From positions 11,346,407 to 11,410,406 of the forward strand of contig JAJEKV010000035.1 of assembly GCA_021234155.1 (NCBI GenBank): a stretch of 64,000 nucleotides of DNA, in the 5' to 3' direction. The first letter of the stretch is position 1, and every line of letters starts with the position of its first letter. The notes under the pieces are model-generated. The model saw nothing but the letters and a program-made list of their open reading frames with translations. It did not search any database and was not told the origin of the DNA. The DNA comes from Isoetes taiwanensis. Lineage: Eukaryota; Streptophyta; Lycopodiopsida; Isoetales; Isoetaceae. A program made the position numbers and the translations under genes. Positions 10,361 to 21,901 of the stretch are shown here, one piece after another.

Positions 10361-10928
10361 TGTTAGAATAATTCATGTTATAATTACTTGATCAAGTCCA
10401 AGATTGAAGATCATATCATGAGGTAAGGATTTGCTTTGCCTAGGTATTTATTTCTAAGGTGCCCTTTGAACCATTAAACCATGGATTCGATGAAGAAGTT
10501 TTTCGTTAATGGTAAACGGACACCTATTATGGGCCTAAGGGGGAAACTTAGTTCAAACTTTCCCGTTTCAGTTGTACAGGATAAGCATGGCTCGATCGGT
10601 TCGCCTAGGTGGCCGGATCCAGGGCTTTAACAGAAAGAAGAAGTATTGATTGGTTTTATCTGTAAGATTATAGTTGAATACAGGTTCCGGAGGGATTTCC
10701 GACCTAATGCTTGGGCTGTCGAATGCAGGTCAACCAAGCTACAGTAGCTTGGTCAATACCAATGCTACAGTGATTTTACTGTAGCTATATTAAAGGTTTG
10801 AAAGACAATGGTCTGTGTTATGAAGATAAATCAAAAGGGAGAAATTTGCTAGAACTCATTGCTTGTTTCTATTCAATTTGATCTTTGAATAGGTTATTTG
10901 CTAGCATTTTTGTGTTTAAAATTCATCA
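10361..10928 (+). repeat. 5' LTR of Copia element
   Basis: 568 bp, TG...CA ends. It is near-identical to 15274-15841 and is followed after one base by the primer-binding site. An internal short palindromic region CAAGCTACAGTAGCTTG occurs at about 10736-10752. Confidence 0.95.
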
Positions 10929-10929
10929 T

Positions 10930-10941
10930 TGGTATCAGAGC
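10930..10941 (+). promoter_or_regulatory. Primer-binding site (initiator Met tRNA)
   Basis: TGGTATCAGAGC, the standard plant Copia primer-binding site complementary to the 3' region of initiator methionine tRNA, starts two bases after the 5' LTR. Confidence 0.9.
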
Positions 10942-10958
10942 TCCAAGGTGAATTAATC

Positions 10959-11968
10959 ATGTCTAGTAGATTTGGTGCTAATTTGCTTAATGCCATTGAG
11001 GTGTTTAAAGGAGAAAGTGGTTTCCAAGTGTGGAAACAATCCAGGAGGTTCTGGAGTTTGAAAAGTTATGGCATTTGGTTGATCCAAGTGCAAGTGCAGG
11101 TAGACGTTCTGCTGCTAATGTTAGTGCAGGATCTGCCAGTGTTGCAGGAGCTAGCTCAAGCTCAAGCAGAGAAGGTTCCACGGTTGGTGGGGATGCTGAA
11201 GCAACTAGAGGAAGGAACAGTACAATATCATCAAGCATCCAGGTAGATAATGAACTCAAAGTTAAAGAAGCTCAAGCAATTATTAGTTGTAAGGTTGGAC
11301 CTGCAATTAAGCTTAAGCTCAGAGGATTAAGTCCTAGTGAAATGTGGTCATACATGATTAAGAACTATGAAGCCAAAACCTCTTCTCAGATAGATGTGCT
11401 GGAAAAACAACTGAGGAGACTAAAATTTCATGATAAAGAAAATATTACAGAGTTTCTTGAAAAGTTTGATTCAATCATTGCTGATTTAGAAGGGGCAGGG
11501 GTAATTTTAAATGAACAGTATCAGCTCTTAGCCATCTCAAGGGCAATGTCCCATAATGCTTATCTTGCCAAGCTTTTGAGGAATATTGCTCGGTCAAAGG
11601 AACATGCAATTCAAATAATAAGGACAGAATTTGAACAAAAACAGATGGGTCAAGAGGAAGATGAACAAGCTACTGAAGTGTTGTATGCTGGAAAATTCAG
11701 AGGAAAAAAGAGGAATGATGTTGCAAGCAAGGAAAGGATTGGTCCATGTTACAATTGTAACAAATACGGTCACTTGAAGGCTGACTGTCATAAGAAGGCA
11801 GGGAGAGAGATAATTTGCTATAACTGTGAAGGCAAGGGGCATTTCGCTTCAAATTGCTCAAGTCCAAGAGGACAAAGCTTCAAGGAAAAGGGCAGGGGCA
11901 GAGTAAACAAGGGGGCAGCTGCATATAAAAGTAAGGAGGGCATGAAGGATAATCCAACTCTAACCTGA
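10959..11968 (+). pseudogene. Copia gag (frameshifted)
   Basis: Gag forms the nucleocapsid. The frame opens at ATG 10959 (MSSRFGANLL) and shifts at about 11030-11045 into another frame that runs open to 11968. The segment reading FQVWK before the shift and EKLWHLVDPS after it fits the Copia gag N-terminus, so a one-base indel is the simplest explanation. Two CCHC zinc knuckles lie near the C-terminus (CYNCNKYGHLKADC and CYNCEGKGHFASNC), the nucleic-acid-binding motifs. An Ala/Ser-rich insertion (about 11100-11200) follows the N-terminal part. Confidence 0.85.
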
Positions 11969-11980
11969 CACAGGAAACTC

Positions 11981-13260
11981 ATGGAGATGAGGACGAACAA
12001 CGATGAGGTAAGAAGTACTGAGTTGTATCATTTAATGCATGACAAAAATAATTATAACATGATGATTATAGATTCAGGAGCTGAGAGGACAGTGACCTCA
12101 TCTTCCCATACACTCAAGCATTGCAAAAAAAATACAAGGAGCGCATGCACAATTAGGAAATGGAGATTTGCAAGAGGTCAAGGATTCAGGAATGCTGGGA
12201 AGGCAGTCAAGCTAGAAAATGTGCTCTGTGTGCCAGGCCTAGTTAGGAATTTGATTTCTGTGTGTCAACTAGTAGACCTTGGCTATAAGGTCCTTTTTGA
12301 GAAATTACATTGTAAAGTTTTTCACAGCAATAAATTAAAGTTCATTGGCAAAAGGGTTGGCAACTTGTTTGGTTTAAATGTTGATCATTGTGTAGCTCCT
12401 GAAATTAATCTGTTGACATGTCCTAATGTTAAAACATGGCATGAAAGAATGTGCCATGTGCAGTGAAGCTTATGATAAAAAAGGGACTGGTAAAGGGGAC
12501 TGCAGAAAATGACAGGGATTTTAAATGTGTTGGATGTATCTTGGGAAAGCATGCAAAACTTCCATTTAAAAGATCATTAAAAAGGGCAAAGCACAAGCTA
12601 GATCTGATTCATACAGACTTGTGTGGACCCTTGAACGTAACCAGTTTGTCAGGCAAAAGATATTTCATGACCTTTATTGATGATTATAGCAGATTCACCA
12701 AGGTTTATTACTTGAGAACAAAGGATTTGGCACTCCAAGCTTTCAAAAATTTTGCAAATGAAGTTCAGCTGGAAACTGGAAGGAAAATCAAGTGTTTACG
12801 CTCGGATAGAGGAGGTGAGTTCATGTCAAATGAGTTTAAGCTTTGTTGTAATAAACATGGCATAAAAAGGCAGCTGACTTGTAGATTTTCCCCTCAGCAA
12901 AATGGAATTGCTGAAAGAAAGAATAGAACAATTCTTAATGCAGTTAGAAGCATGCTCAAATATTCAGGCCTACCTAACTTCCTTTGGGAAGAAGCTGTTA
13001 AGACAACAGTATATGTCCAGAATTTATTGCCATCTATAAGTATTAAATGGGAAATCCCTGAAGCATTATGGTCAGAGAAGTTGCCTGAATATGAAAGGCT
13101 TAAAGCCTATGGATGCTTGGCATTCGCCAATGTACCTGATGAGTTGCGAAAGAAATTGGATGACAAGGCTTGTATAACTTACTTAGTGGGATATGATCAA
13201 CAATCTAAGCATATAGATTGTATGATCCAAGCAAAAGAAAGATCATAATATCCAGGGATG
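11981..13260 (+). pseudogene. Copia protease and integrase region
   Basis: The aspartic protease active site IDSGAERT lies at about 12068. The gag-pre-integrase motif WHERMCH lies at about 12438 and is followed immediately by a stop (12464), with the frame resuming from 12451. The integrase core carries its catalytic triad: Asp in HTDLCGP (12616), Asp in SDRGGEF (12805) and Glu in GIAERKN (12913), a D-35-E spacing. The reading frame shifts again near 13246. Protease would cut the polyprotein and integrase would insert the cDNA; neither can be made intact from this copy. Confidence 0.85.
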
Positions 13261-13730
13261 TATTGTTTGATGAAGGATAGTTTTATAAGGTGCTGCCTAA
13301 GATTAACAGCCAAGATCTTACAACTGATAGCAAAGGAAAAACAAAGGAAAACCTTGAGAATGCACAAGTTGAACCTACTAGTATAATGGTTGATGATGAT
13401 GACGATGTAAATGGCAAGCAATTATTAACCGAACCTAATGATGTTGATATTGAAAATGTGCAGCCTGAAACTGTACAACCAGAAATTACATCTGAGCAAC
13501 AAGAAGTGAACCAAGGAGAAATACTAAGAAGAAGGAGGAGAACTGAAGCAGAGATACTTCGAGACGGTGCAGCCCAATCTTGAGTCATTAGGACGGGATA
13601 ACATGGGCAGGAGCAAAAGACTTAGAGAAAATGAAGGTGAGGTACTCACTTTATTTGAAATCTTGATGCATTTGGATATCTCAGTACCTAAGTCTTATAA
13701 TGAAGCAATGAATTCTCCTGACTGTAAGGA

Positions 13731-13780
13731 ATGGCTGAAAGCTATGCAAGCTGAAATGGCTGAAAGCTATGCAAGCTGAA
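13731..13780 (+). repeat. 25-bp exact tandem duplication inside pol
   Basis: ATGGCTGAAAGCTATGCAAG plus CTGAA occurs twice in a row (13731-13755, 13756-13780). 25 is not a multiple of three, so the duplication itself breaks the frame. Confidence 0.95.
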
Positions 13781-15263
13781 ATGCAATCCTTTGATATAAC
13801 TAATACTTATGAACTAGTGGATATGCCAAATGGGAAAAATGTTGTTGGTAACAAATGGATTTTCAAAATAAAGACAGAAGCAGATGGGGTAACTCCTAAA
13901 TTTAAGGCACGCTTGGTAGCTCAAGGCTTTACCCAGAAGTATGGTCAGGACTATGAGGAGACTTTTTCTCCACTTGTTAAAATGAACAGTATAAGGATGT
14001 TGTTATCAATTGCAAATGCAGCAGACCTAGAGGTGCACCATATGGATGTAAATACAGCGTTTTTAAATGCAAAATTAGAAGAGGAAATTTACATGAGATT
14101 ACCACCAGGCTTTGAAGAAAGAGCAGGAAAGGTGTAGAAATTAAATAAGGCAGTATATGGTCTTAAGCAGTCTCCAAGAGACTGGTATAAGTGCATTGAC
14201 TCTTTTCTCAAAGAGCAGGGCTTTACTAAACTGCAAAATGATGGAAATCTGTATAAATTTCACAGAGGAGCTGAATGGTGTATAATAGCACTTTATGTAG
14301 ACGATAACATCATGGTGTCAAATGGCATAAATATTTTGGAGCATTGCAAGAGCATTTTGAAAAGTAAATTTAAGATGTCTGATCTTGGTGAGCTAAAGAA
14401 ATTCCTGGGAATTGAAGTATATAGAGACAGAGCCAATAAGATACTAAATTTGACTCAGAAAGGTCGGATTGAAGGGATGCTTAGTAAGTTTAATATGAAT
14501 GATTGTAATACTTGCAAAACTCCTATAGTTTCAGGATGTAAGATATCTGCCAGAATGAGCCCCAAAACTGATGCAGAACGAGAAGAAATGATTAATGTAC
14601 CATATATGTCATTAATTGGCTGCTTATCTTATGTGGCTAACTGCACTAGACCTGATATAGCTTATGTGGTAAATATGTTAAGCAGATACAACAATGATCT
14701 AGGGAAGGGGCATTGGATAGCTGCCAAACGGGTATTAAGGTATTTGAAGGGTACCATGAATCATGGCATTAGTTACTGTTATGAAAATCTACAATTATTG
14801 GCATATTGTGATGCTGACTGGGAGGAGATTTAGATAGCAGAAAATCTACCTCAGGCTATTTAACGTTTTTAGGGGGAGCTCCAGTTAGTTGGAAGTGCAA
14901 AAAGCAGAATGCCACTGCAATGTCTAGTGTTGAAGCTGAATATGCTTCAGCAGTATTAGTCACAAAAGAAGTCATATGGGAAAGAAGACTTTTGATAGAA
15001 CTTGGCTATAATCAAGACAAGGCAACAGAATTGTATTGTGACAATACAAGTTGCATAGCAATGACAAAGGATCCTGTGTTTCACGAGAGGTCAAAACACA
15101 TTGAACTGGAGCTGCATTTTATCAGGGAAATAGTTGGAAAGAACATAGTAAAGTTGACATATGTAAACACTTTGAAACAGTTAGCAGATCTGCTCACTAA
15201 GGCAGTGCCAGAGAAAAGGTTTACAGAGCTGAAATGTTTAATCAGATGTTTGGATTATAACAT

Positions 15264-15273
15264 GAAGGGGGAA
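15264..15273 (+). promoter_or_regulatory. Polypurine tract
   Basis: GAAGGGGGAA directly abuts the 3' LTR. It is the expected plus-strand primer site for reverse transcription. Confidence 0.9.
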
Positions 15274-15841
15274 TGTTAGAATAGTTCATGTTATAATTAC
15301 TTGATCAAGTCCAAGATTGAAGATCATATCATGAGGTAAGGATTTGCTTTGCCTAGGTATTTATTTCTAAGGTGCCCTTGGAACCATTAGACCATGGATT
15401 CGATGAAGAAGTTTTTCGTTAATGGTAAACGGACACCTATTATGGGCCTAAGGGGGAAACTTAGTTCAAACTTTCCCGTTTCAGTTGTACAGGATAAGCA
15501 TGGCTCGATCGGTCCGCCTAGACGGCCGGATCCAGGGCTTTAACAGAAAGAAGAAGTATTGATTGGTTTTATCTGTAAGATTACAGTTGAATGCAGGTTC
15601 CGGATGGATTTCCGACCTAATGCTTGGGTTGTCGAATGCAGGTCAACCAAGCTATAGTAGCTTGGTCAATACCAATGCCACGGTGATTTTACTGTAGCTA
15701 TATTAAAGGTTTGAAAGACAATGGTCTGTGTTATGAAGATAAATCAAAAGGGAGAAATTTGCTAGAACTCATTGCTTGTTTCTATTCAATTTGATCTTTG
15801 AATAGGTTATTTGCTAGCATTTTTGTGTTTAAAATTCATCA
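15274..15841 (+). repeat. 3' LTR of Copia element
   Basis: 568 bp, same termini as the 5' LTR. Differences from it are almost all transitions, including C/T and G/A pairs in the central part, as expected for methylated and silenced DNA. Confidence 0.95.
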
Positions 15842-15846
15842 AAGGA

Positions 15847-16780
15847 AACTGTAATTTCTGAGTTCCACCAAGTTCTGTCACTTTTGTGTCTTGCTTCTCG
15901 AAAGGGCAGTTAAAGCCCATATTTACATGATTTTCAATGTTTACATGTATTCATTGGTTAAAGTCTTCTTCATGCTTTCTGGTTAAAGTCTGCCATCAGG
16001 TTCTTCTTTTTATGTTATTGTTCTAGAGAATTGGTATGTTCTAGATTAAGCCAGTTCTTTCTAAAGTGCTACAAACAAGCATTATCCAAAAATAGAAGCC
16101 TTGCTGCATACCAGAAAGGCCGAAATTCTATCTTTTTTTCTCATTCATGAAACGTGTAATCCACAACTCTTTTACACCATTCATTTTATCACCAAATCAT
16201 ATATATGGGTTTGTTTTCTTAGAAAAAGTCTTTAGGAATGGCAGATTCTCCCTCATTCTTGAAAGATAAGGATATGTGCACATAAATTGACATGCTTGTC
16301 TTCTGTTATTAGGCTGAAGATGAAGGGAAGGGTGGCCCTATCTTTTTCATAAATGCAAAAGGCACTTCAGACATAGCATAGCCACTATGTAAAAATAGTG
16401 GTACGGTGTTATCCTAATCATAGATCATACATGCAAAGCAGTTTAAGTCTTACTCTAGACTTTGAAATTCATGTTTCTTTTGTTGTCTAATGTTCATCCT
16501 GAAAATTTTCAGGAAATTTTGTATCTATGCTTGTTACAATCTTGGACATCATGTTTGTTGATGCTTGTGGCAATTGTGCATGTGAGCTGGCGTAAGACTG
16601 TTTATAGAAGTACATCAATAAGAGTATGCCCAAAATTGCCAGCCAAGAAATGCCACACACTTCAAGGTAGCACTAAGTAATTTCACTTAAGACTAAGCCT
16701 TTCCCAGTACCTTACAGTTAATTTAATGCTTCCATTTGTAGCACCCAAATGATATACAACACCGTATTGGAAGATGCACA
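15847..16780. other. Intergenic, nothing recognised
   Basis: Former flank of the retrotransposon insertion site. A 72-codon open frame at 16462 has no recognisable motif. No RNA gene or repeat family member is evident. Confidence 0.4.
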
Positions 16781-16783
16781 AAG

Positions 16784-17027
16784 TTAGAATGGTTTCACAA
16801 ATGCTGGAACCAAATGATCTTATATGTGCCTGACAATAATTGAGGGTTAAAAGCTGAAACATGCACGAGAAATTGACATAATTAATTCATTCTCCGAATA
16901 ATTTTAATGCTATTGAATAGCAAAAGAAGAGGAATTACTAGCTAACCCTAAACATCCACATGTTCGTCATCCCACCATTTTTCCCAACTTTCTTCTTCAT
17001 TCATATTGACTCCTTTCTCAAAAAGCC
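16784..17027 (+). repeat. Dispersed ~245-bp duplication, copy 2
   Basis: Direct-orientation match to 9489-9735. Both copies end at CTCCTTTCTCAAAAAGCC; here ordinary sequence follows instead of the (TAA)n array. The two copies bracket the Copia element and the ARM-like fragment. Confidence 0.9.
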
Positions 17028-18500
17028 AATCTGCCTAGTTTTTGAAATCGTCTATTGACGAAATTTTTCACATTAACTTACGTCCGAAGAAGGTTGAAAA
17101 CGGAACTAAAATATTACTTGTTCCATTCAAATCCAGATGGATTGAATATGTATAGGGAGAACATCCAAGAAACTGCAAGGAACCAGCTGGTGAGAATAAA
17201 AAAAATGTAACTGGTACTACTTTTGCTAGACCCATAAGCCATGAGGAGTATAATAATCCCTGCTCTGTATCAAAACATTCAGTTCTCTTTAGTTTGATCT
17301 TGACAAAAAGACATTGCAGAGCCTCTAAATCTAGAAACTGAAGCGAAAATATACATGGTTTTGCAGTGAAGTCATGGGTCCTTTTGCTTGGTCCATGGTG
17401 GTCCATTGTGGATCCATGGACCAACTGAACTGCTTATTTTAAACTGCAGTGAACCATTATTGATAAGCTACCTGCATGAAAATTTGTGACCTTATTCAAA
17501 TTCAAATGCAGATGCAAGTGATCATAATTGATGCCATTTCCAAGGGCAAAAGGTAGACGTGTCAAAAGACTCAAGTATGTGCAAGTAGAATAGTATCAGT
17601 AATTGGATCCATCATTTCAAGTAGGGGCTAAGACATGTGGTGATGGTTCACATTATCACCTTGAACATGTCTTAGCTTGACTATCCGATAGTATCCTCAT
17701 TCATCATGTGAGCACATACGAAGAATACACTACTATGATAGAAAGCCCAAAACCAAATCTGCTTTGATAATGAGGTACAAGCTAGACTAGACATTGATTC
17801 AAAATTTCCTCACAAACATGTATGACAACAAAAATTTATTTTCATGGAATGCGATGGACGAGGTTAACTTTGTTATCATCCTTGTTAGGTCAACCTATTA
17901 TGATGACTCAACAAGCACCTTTTTCCACATGTGTTAGTAACATGGCCTATCTATAAAGGCCATAGCCACGTAGAGTTTAGTGTGGGTTTTTCTCATGCAT
18001 GCATAGAGCAGCCTACGATATTTTTTTTTGTCTTTCTCTATTCCTTCAATTCTCTTAGTCATAGAGTGTTGGCTTGGAGGAAAGAGTTAGCATCAGCCTA
18101 TTCAGAGGCTTATCTACCTTTAGAAGAATTGCTGAGGCTTCTCAACAATCCAAGGTTCGTCTGCATCAGAAAATCTCACATGATTTCTTGCTAGCTTTGC
18201 AAGAACAGAGGAATTTGCCAAGAATTGTAAATTCTAGAGCAAGAATAGTCAGATCCCTGTAATTCTTGCTGTATTGGCCCATTTTTTTGGCTGAGCATGG
18301 ATATACACATATCCAAATTCGAAATTACACAAAATTATATGGCATTGAACCGGTTTGGGTCAGGTCTGAGATCCTAGACTTCATAGTCGTGAAGTTTGAA
18401 GAAATTTTTTTCTAGACTTTTCTTTCCTTTTTAGATCTATCAGATCTGAGTGCTTGGAGTAGATTTGAGTGCTTGGAGTAGCCCTATTGACAGATATATT
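17028..18500. other. Unassigned sequence, one longer open frame
   Basis: The minus strand at 17424-17068 is open for 118 codons with a plausible amino-acid mix (for example SLQFLGCSPYTYSIHLDLNG), but I recognise no family and see no flanking gene structure. The plus strand at 17931-18262 has two overlapping short frames, also unrecognised. Treated as unassigned rather than as genes. Confidence 0.3.
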
Positions 18501-18537
18501 CAGATTTGTTCTACCCCAGAATTCTTGAGCCACAAAC

Positions 18538-20665
18538 ATGGCAGCCAGTCATGAACCTTGGAAATATTTTCAGCATCCAGTTCTTGATGGTGATAACTAT
18601 TTCACATGGAGAGATGCCCTTGAAACTCATCTTAATTTGAAGGATTTAGGTGATGTATTGGGCAAATCCTGGAAGATGCCCTTGAAACTCATCTTAATTT
18701 GAAGGATTTAGGTGATGTATTGGGCAAATCTTGGAATACTCTCACCCTTGAAGACATAAAGAAAAACTTCTATGCCCTCAATGAGCATGTGTATCAATAG
18801 AAATTCATGTGTGATATCAGAGATAAGACCACCTTTCAAGAAGCCTACATATTCTTCACAATGCATGTGTTCATGCAGATGATGGAAAGCAACTCTCTCT
18901 TCAAGGGAAAATGAGTAATCTAAGGCTGCAATATTGCACAAATATGAGAGATTATATTCAATAATTAAAGGAGTTAGAAGAAAAGTATTATGGAGCAGGT
19001 GGTACTATGGATGAGATCAAGCTCATCTTATATGCCTTGAATGGTTTATTCAAAGAATATCAGCATGTCAAGGATTTTTATCAACTGCAACCCAAGATTT
19101 AGGTATCTTTTCATCAGTTGCAACAGCAACTATATGATGCTGAAATCGAACACGAGAAGTCAGCAAATGAAGAATCAGCACACTATTCAAAAGCTAAGTA
19201 TTCTCCTACTCCAGCTAATAAATATACTAGATCTAAAAAAAAGACAATTCAATAAGTACTCTGATGATGATTCCAGGTCTAAAGATTCTTTCTCATGCTG
19301 GTATTGTGGCATCAAATGTCATATGAAGCGTAACTACAGGAAACTAAAGAGAGAGTTTGCTCAATATTGCAAGACTCAGCCATCTCCTCATGCACCTGCA
19401 GAAGAACAACCCACTTCAACTACTGCTACTCATGTATCAATATTGATACTGATATTCTGGAGACCCAATTTCTCAATCTGGCTGCAGAGACCTTAGCAGC
19501 AGATGATGTCTGGCTCATTGATTCCGGAGCCACTAAACACCTAGTAGGAAATTCAGACCTTGTTCACAATCTCAAGCCTTATAATAAGGCTCTCGTGAGA
19601 ATGGCAGATGGTCACATAGAACATTCAAAAGCCAAAGGAGCTGCTATCCTTCAAACAGAAAATTATCTCACTTTCAGAATTGAAACTGTGATTCTTGTAC
19701 CTGGCCTCCTAGTTAACTTACTCAGTGTAAGTGAATTTGATAAGAAATTAGGCTTGTCCGTGTTGTTCACAAGTGGATTCATTCACATCTTGCAAAAGAA
19801 TCTCCTAGCCTATGCCGATCTCCAAAAGCTAGGACCTATAGCACAAGGATATCTCAACAAGGAAGGAGTTTATGTGCTTCACAATCACTCTACCACAACA
19901 AAAATAACAAACTCATATACAACAGTACAAATCACGCAAGAATCACTGTGGCATGCAAGGTATGGATATGCAAATCTTTCTGCTCTAGTTTCTGCATCAA
20001 AGTATCAAATCGTAAAAGGCTTACCAATTCTCAAAGCGCAAGATCTTCATTGTTCTGCACGCAGGCTTGGCACGCAAATCCAAGCTCCATATCCAGATCA
20101 AGCATAATATCACGCAGATAGACCACTTTAACTGATATACACCCGGATATTTGTCATTTGCCACCTAGGTGGCATCAGGTATTTTATTCTCTTCATTGAT
20201 GACTTCAGCCGGTACACTTGGATTTATCCCATCAAATATAAATCTGAAGCTTTTTCCATTTATCAAAATTCCAGCAGCCTTATTGAGAATCAATTCTCAA
20301 TCACTATTAAGGCATTCAGGTCCGATAATGCCAAGGAGTACCTGTTTCATGAGTTTGACGACTTTCTACGGTCCAAAGGAGTACAAAGGGAATTAATGGT
20401 CCCATATGCCCATTCAGAATGGCGTCGCAGAGTGCAAGAACAGATCTATTATGGATTGCACACGTAGTATGTTAAAGCATAAAGCACTTCCAACAAATTT
20501 CTAGGCAGAGGCAGCTGTCACATGTCTAACAAGGCCCCCACTAAAACCTTGAAACTCTAGACTCCATTTGAAGCTCTGTTTGGAAAAAAGCCTGATGTAT
20601 CACACTTCAAAGTGTTTGAATGTCTCTTTATCATTATCTTTACTTATGTCTATCTCATCTTCACT
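18538..20665 (+). pseudogene. Second, older Copia element remnant
   Basis: Plus-strand relic with the Copia order. Gag starts at 18538 (MAASHEPWKYFQHPVLDGDN) and is wrecked by a 62-bp tandem duplication. A degraded zinc knuckle lies at about 19295 (CWYCGIKCH, last Cys replaced). The protease site WLIDSGATKHLV lies at 19510-19545, with LVPGLLVNLLSVSEF downstream. The pre-integrase LWHARYGYANLSAL lies at about 19950. The integrase (20165-20530) has the first Asp region FIDDFSRYTW, the second in FRSDNAKEY and the third in QNGVAECKN. A stop follows (TAG at ~20502) and the match fades in FEALFGKKPD. No reverse transcriptase and no LTRs are visible, so it is 3'-truncated and old. Confidence 0.85.
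18612..18735 (+). repeat. 62-bp tandem duplication in gag remnant
   Basis: AGATGCCCTTGAAACTCATC and the following 42 bp are repeated head-to-tail (18612-18673, 18674-18735) with one difference (C/T near the end). 62 bp shifts the frame, so this event alone would inactivate gag. Confidence 0.95.
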
Positions 20666-21780
20666 ATCAGAGATATCCCTGAGATAAACTCAAACATTTT
20701 GTTTATAGTATTATAAAACAAGCATTTTTTAGAACTGTTCTGAAAAGGTACTTGCCTGGAAAGTTGAGCGTCCTTATATACTAGTAATAGTGCCCAGCGT
20801 TGCTGGGCAGAAGTTGGTAACCTGTAAATGATAATCTTGTGGATTCACTTCAGAAACACGTCGTCTTGGATTTTTTTCACATTTCATCTGAATGCATAAT
20901 AGCATATTGATGAAAGCATCGTTCAAAACAGCAAAGTCAATGTCTAGAGTACAAAAGAAAACAAATTTCTAATAGTGATATATGCTTGCTTCTTGAATTG
21001 TTCTGCAACATGGCGCTTCGTAACTCTCTGGGGCTTGTAGTTATGGTAATGGGGTAGCTTTGGCATAGAATTCTACACCTTAAAATTTCATCATGTGTTT
21101 CAGAACCTGTAAACAAACTTTTCTATGCATTTTACTTAGATTATTGGTTTAGGGGTGATGTATTAAGGCACCGGTGCAACTCTGAAATGGCTAAAGTTAG
21201 AAACTTGTTAACGAAGTTTTGTGTGCACTTTCTACTTTTTAGATATTTATTTTAGGGATGATGTGTTAAAGCATTACAACTCTAAATGTATTTGATTTCA
21301 ATTATTTTGTGTCAATATCTAGTAATGTCCTAAACAGAATATTTCAATTGGCCCTACAGATAACCAATAATGTTTTATGCTCTACCCTTATAATGGTCAA
21401 CTATACTCTTGTTAATTCAAGTGGAAATAATAAGCCAACCAATACATGCTTCCATGTAACATGTTTGTCAAATTGTTTGCATTATAACAATACATGTTGT
21501 GCTAAGCTATCATACAATTTAAGCCCGTCCCTTTTTTTTTGCAGATAAAACATCTTGTGCTAAGCTATCCTTTGCGAGGTCTTGAGCACCTAAGAAATAG
21601 CTAGCCTTTTGTAGCCAAGCACTGGCTGGGCGGAATGAATACCATAAGGTCAATTATGTAGTAGAAAATCCTTTGACAAACTTGGAGGCCTTAAAAACAT
21701 GTGTTTATTATCCAAATATATGTCGGAAATAATACTTAAAACTTCAATGCTTGTTAGTTTGCAAGGCAGAATTTAAACAT
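20666..21780. other. Intergenic with a Helitron-like hairpin
   Basis: No gene recognised. TGCCCAGCGTTGCTGGGCA (20791-20809) is a perfect-arm hairpin preceded by TCCTTATATACTAGTAATAG. This is reminiscent of plant Helitron 5' ends, but no paired 3' terminus was found. Confidence 0.35.
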
Positions 21781-21783
21781 TTG

Positions 21784-21901
21784 CAGGCATGTTATTGCGG
21801 CTTATCTTGGGGTTTTCAAGGTTAAGTACTTTGATGCAAGGGGATACATGGGCACCCTTGTCCTTGCACCAAGTGAGGAGCTAGTAAAGAATTTGAGCTA
21901 G
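21784..21901 (+). other. Exon-like open stretch, family unknown
   Basis: After a good acceptor (ATTTGCAG) an open frame reads HVIAAYLGVFKVKYFDARGY, then MGTLVLAPSEELVKNLS, and a stop at ~21899. Amino-acid composition and the acceptor make it look like a terminal exon of a host gene or a pseudogene fragment. I do not recognise the protein, and no upstream exon is evident. Confidence 0.35.

Larger units (their letters stand above)
13290..15279 (+). pseudogene. Copia reverse transcriptase and RNase H region
   Basis: After an acidic spacer (13290-13583) come reverse transcriptase fingers and palm (WIFKIKTEADG, KARLVAQGFTQ, MDVNTAFLN), the catalytic YVDD at 14294, and RNase H (YCDADW, SSVEAEYA, YCDNTS). 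Lesions: a 25-bp tandem duplication at 13731-13780 shifts the frame; TAG at 14135-14137 interrupts the segment before LNKAVYGLKQSPRDW; and a one-base loss near 14820 shifts the frame inside RNase H, with coding sense resuming by 14920. Each domain is well preserved between lesions, consistent with recent inactivation. Confidence 0.9.
10356..15846 (+). mobile_element. Full-length Ty1/Copia LTR retrotransposon
   Basis: Complete element with two 568-bp LTRs (10361-10928 and 15274-15841). Each starts TGTTAGAATA and ends ATTCATCA, and a 5-bp target duplication AAGGA lies on both sides (10356-10360, 15842-15846). A primer-binding site, polypurine tract and gag-protease-integrase-RT-RNase H order are present, which defines Copia. 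I count about 13 differences between the LTRs, nearly all transitions, so roughly 2% divergence and a fairly young insertion. The internal frame is nevertheless broken by several indels and stops, so this copy is non-autonomous. Confidence 0.95.

Noticed and set aside
17068-17424. 118-codon minus-strand open frame
   Set aside because: Composition is plausible but no family motif, splice context or paralogue in the window; kept only as unassigned sequence.
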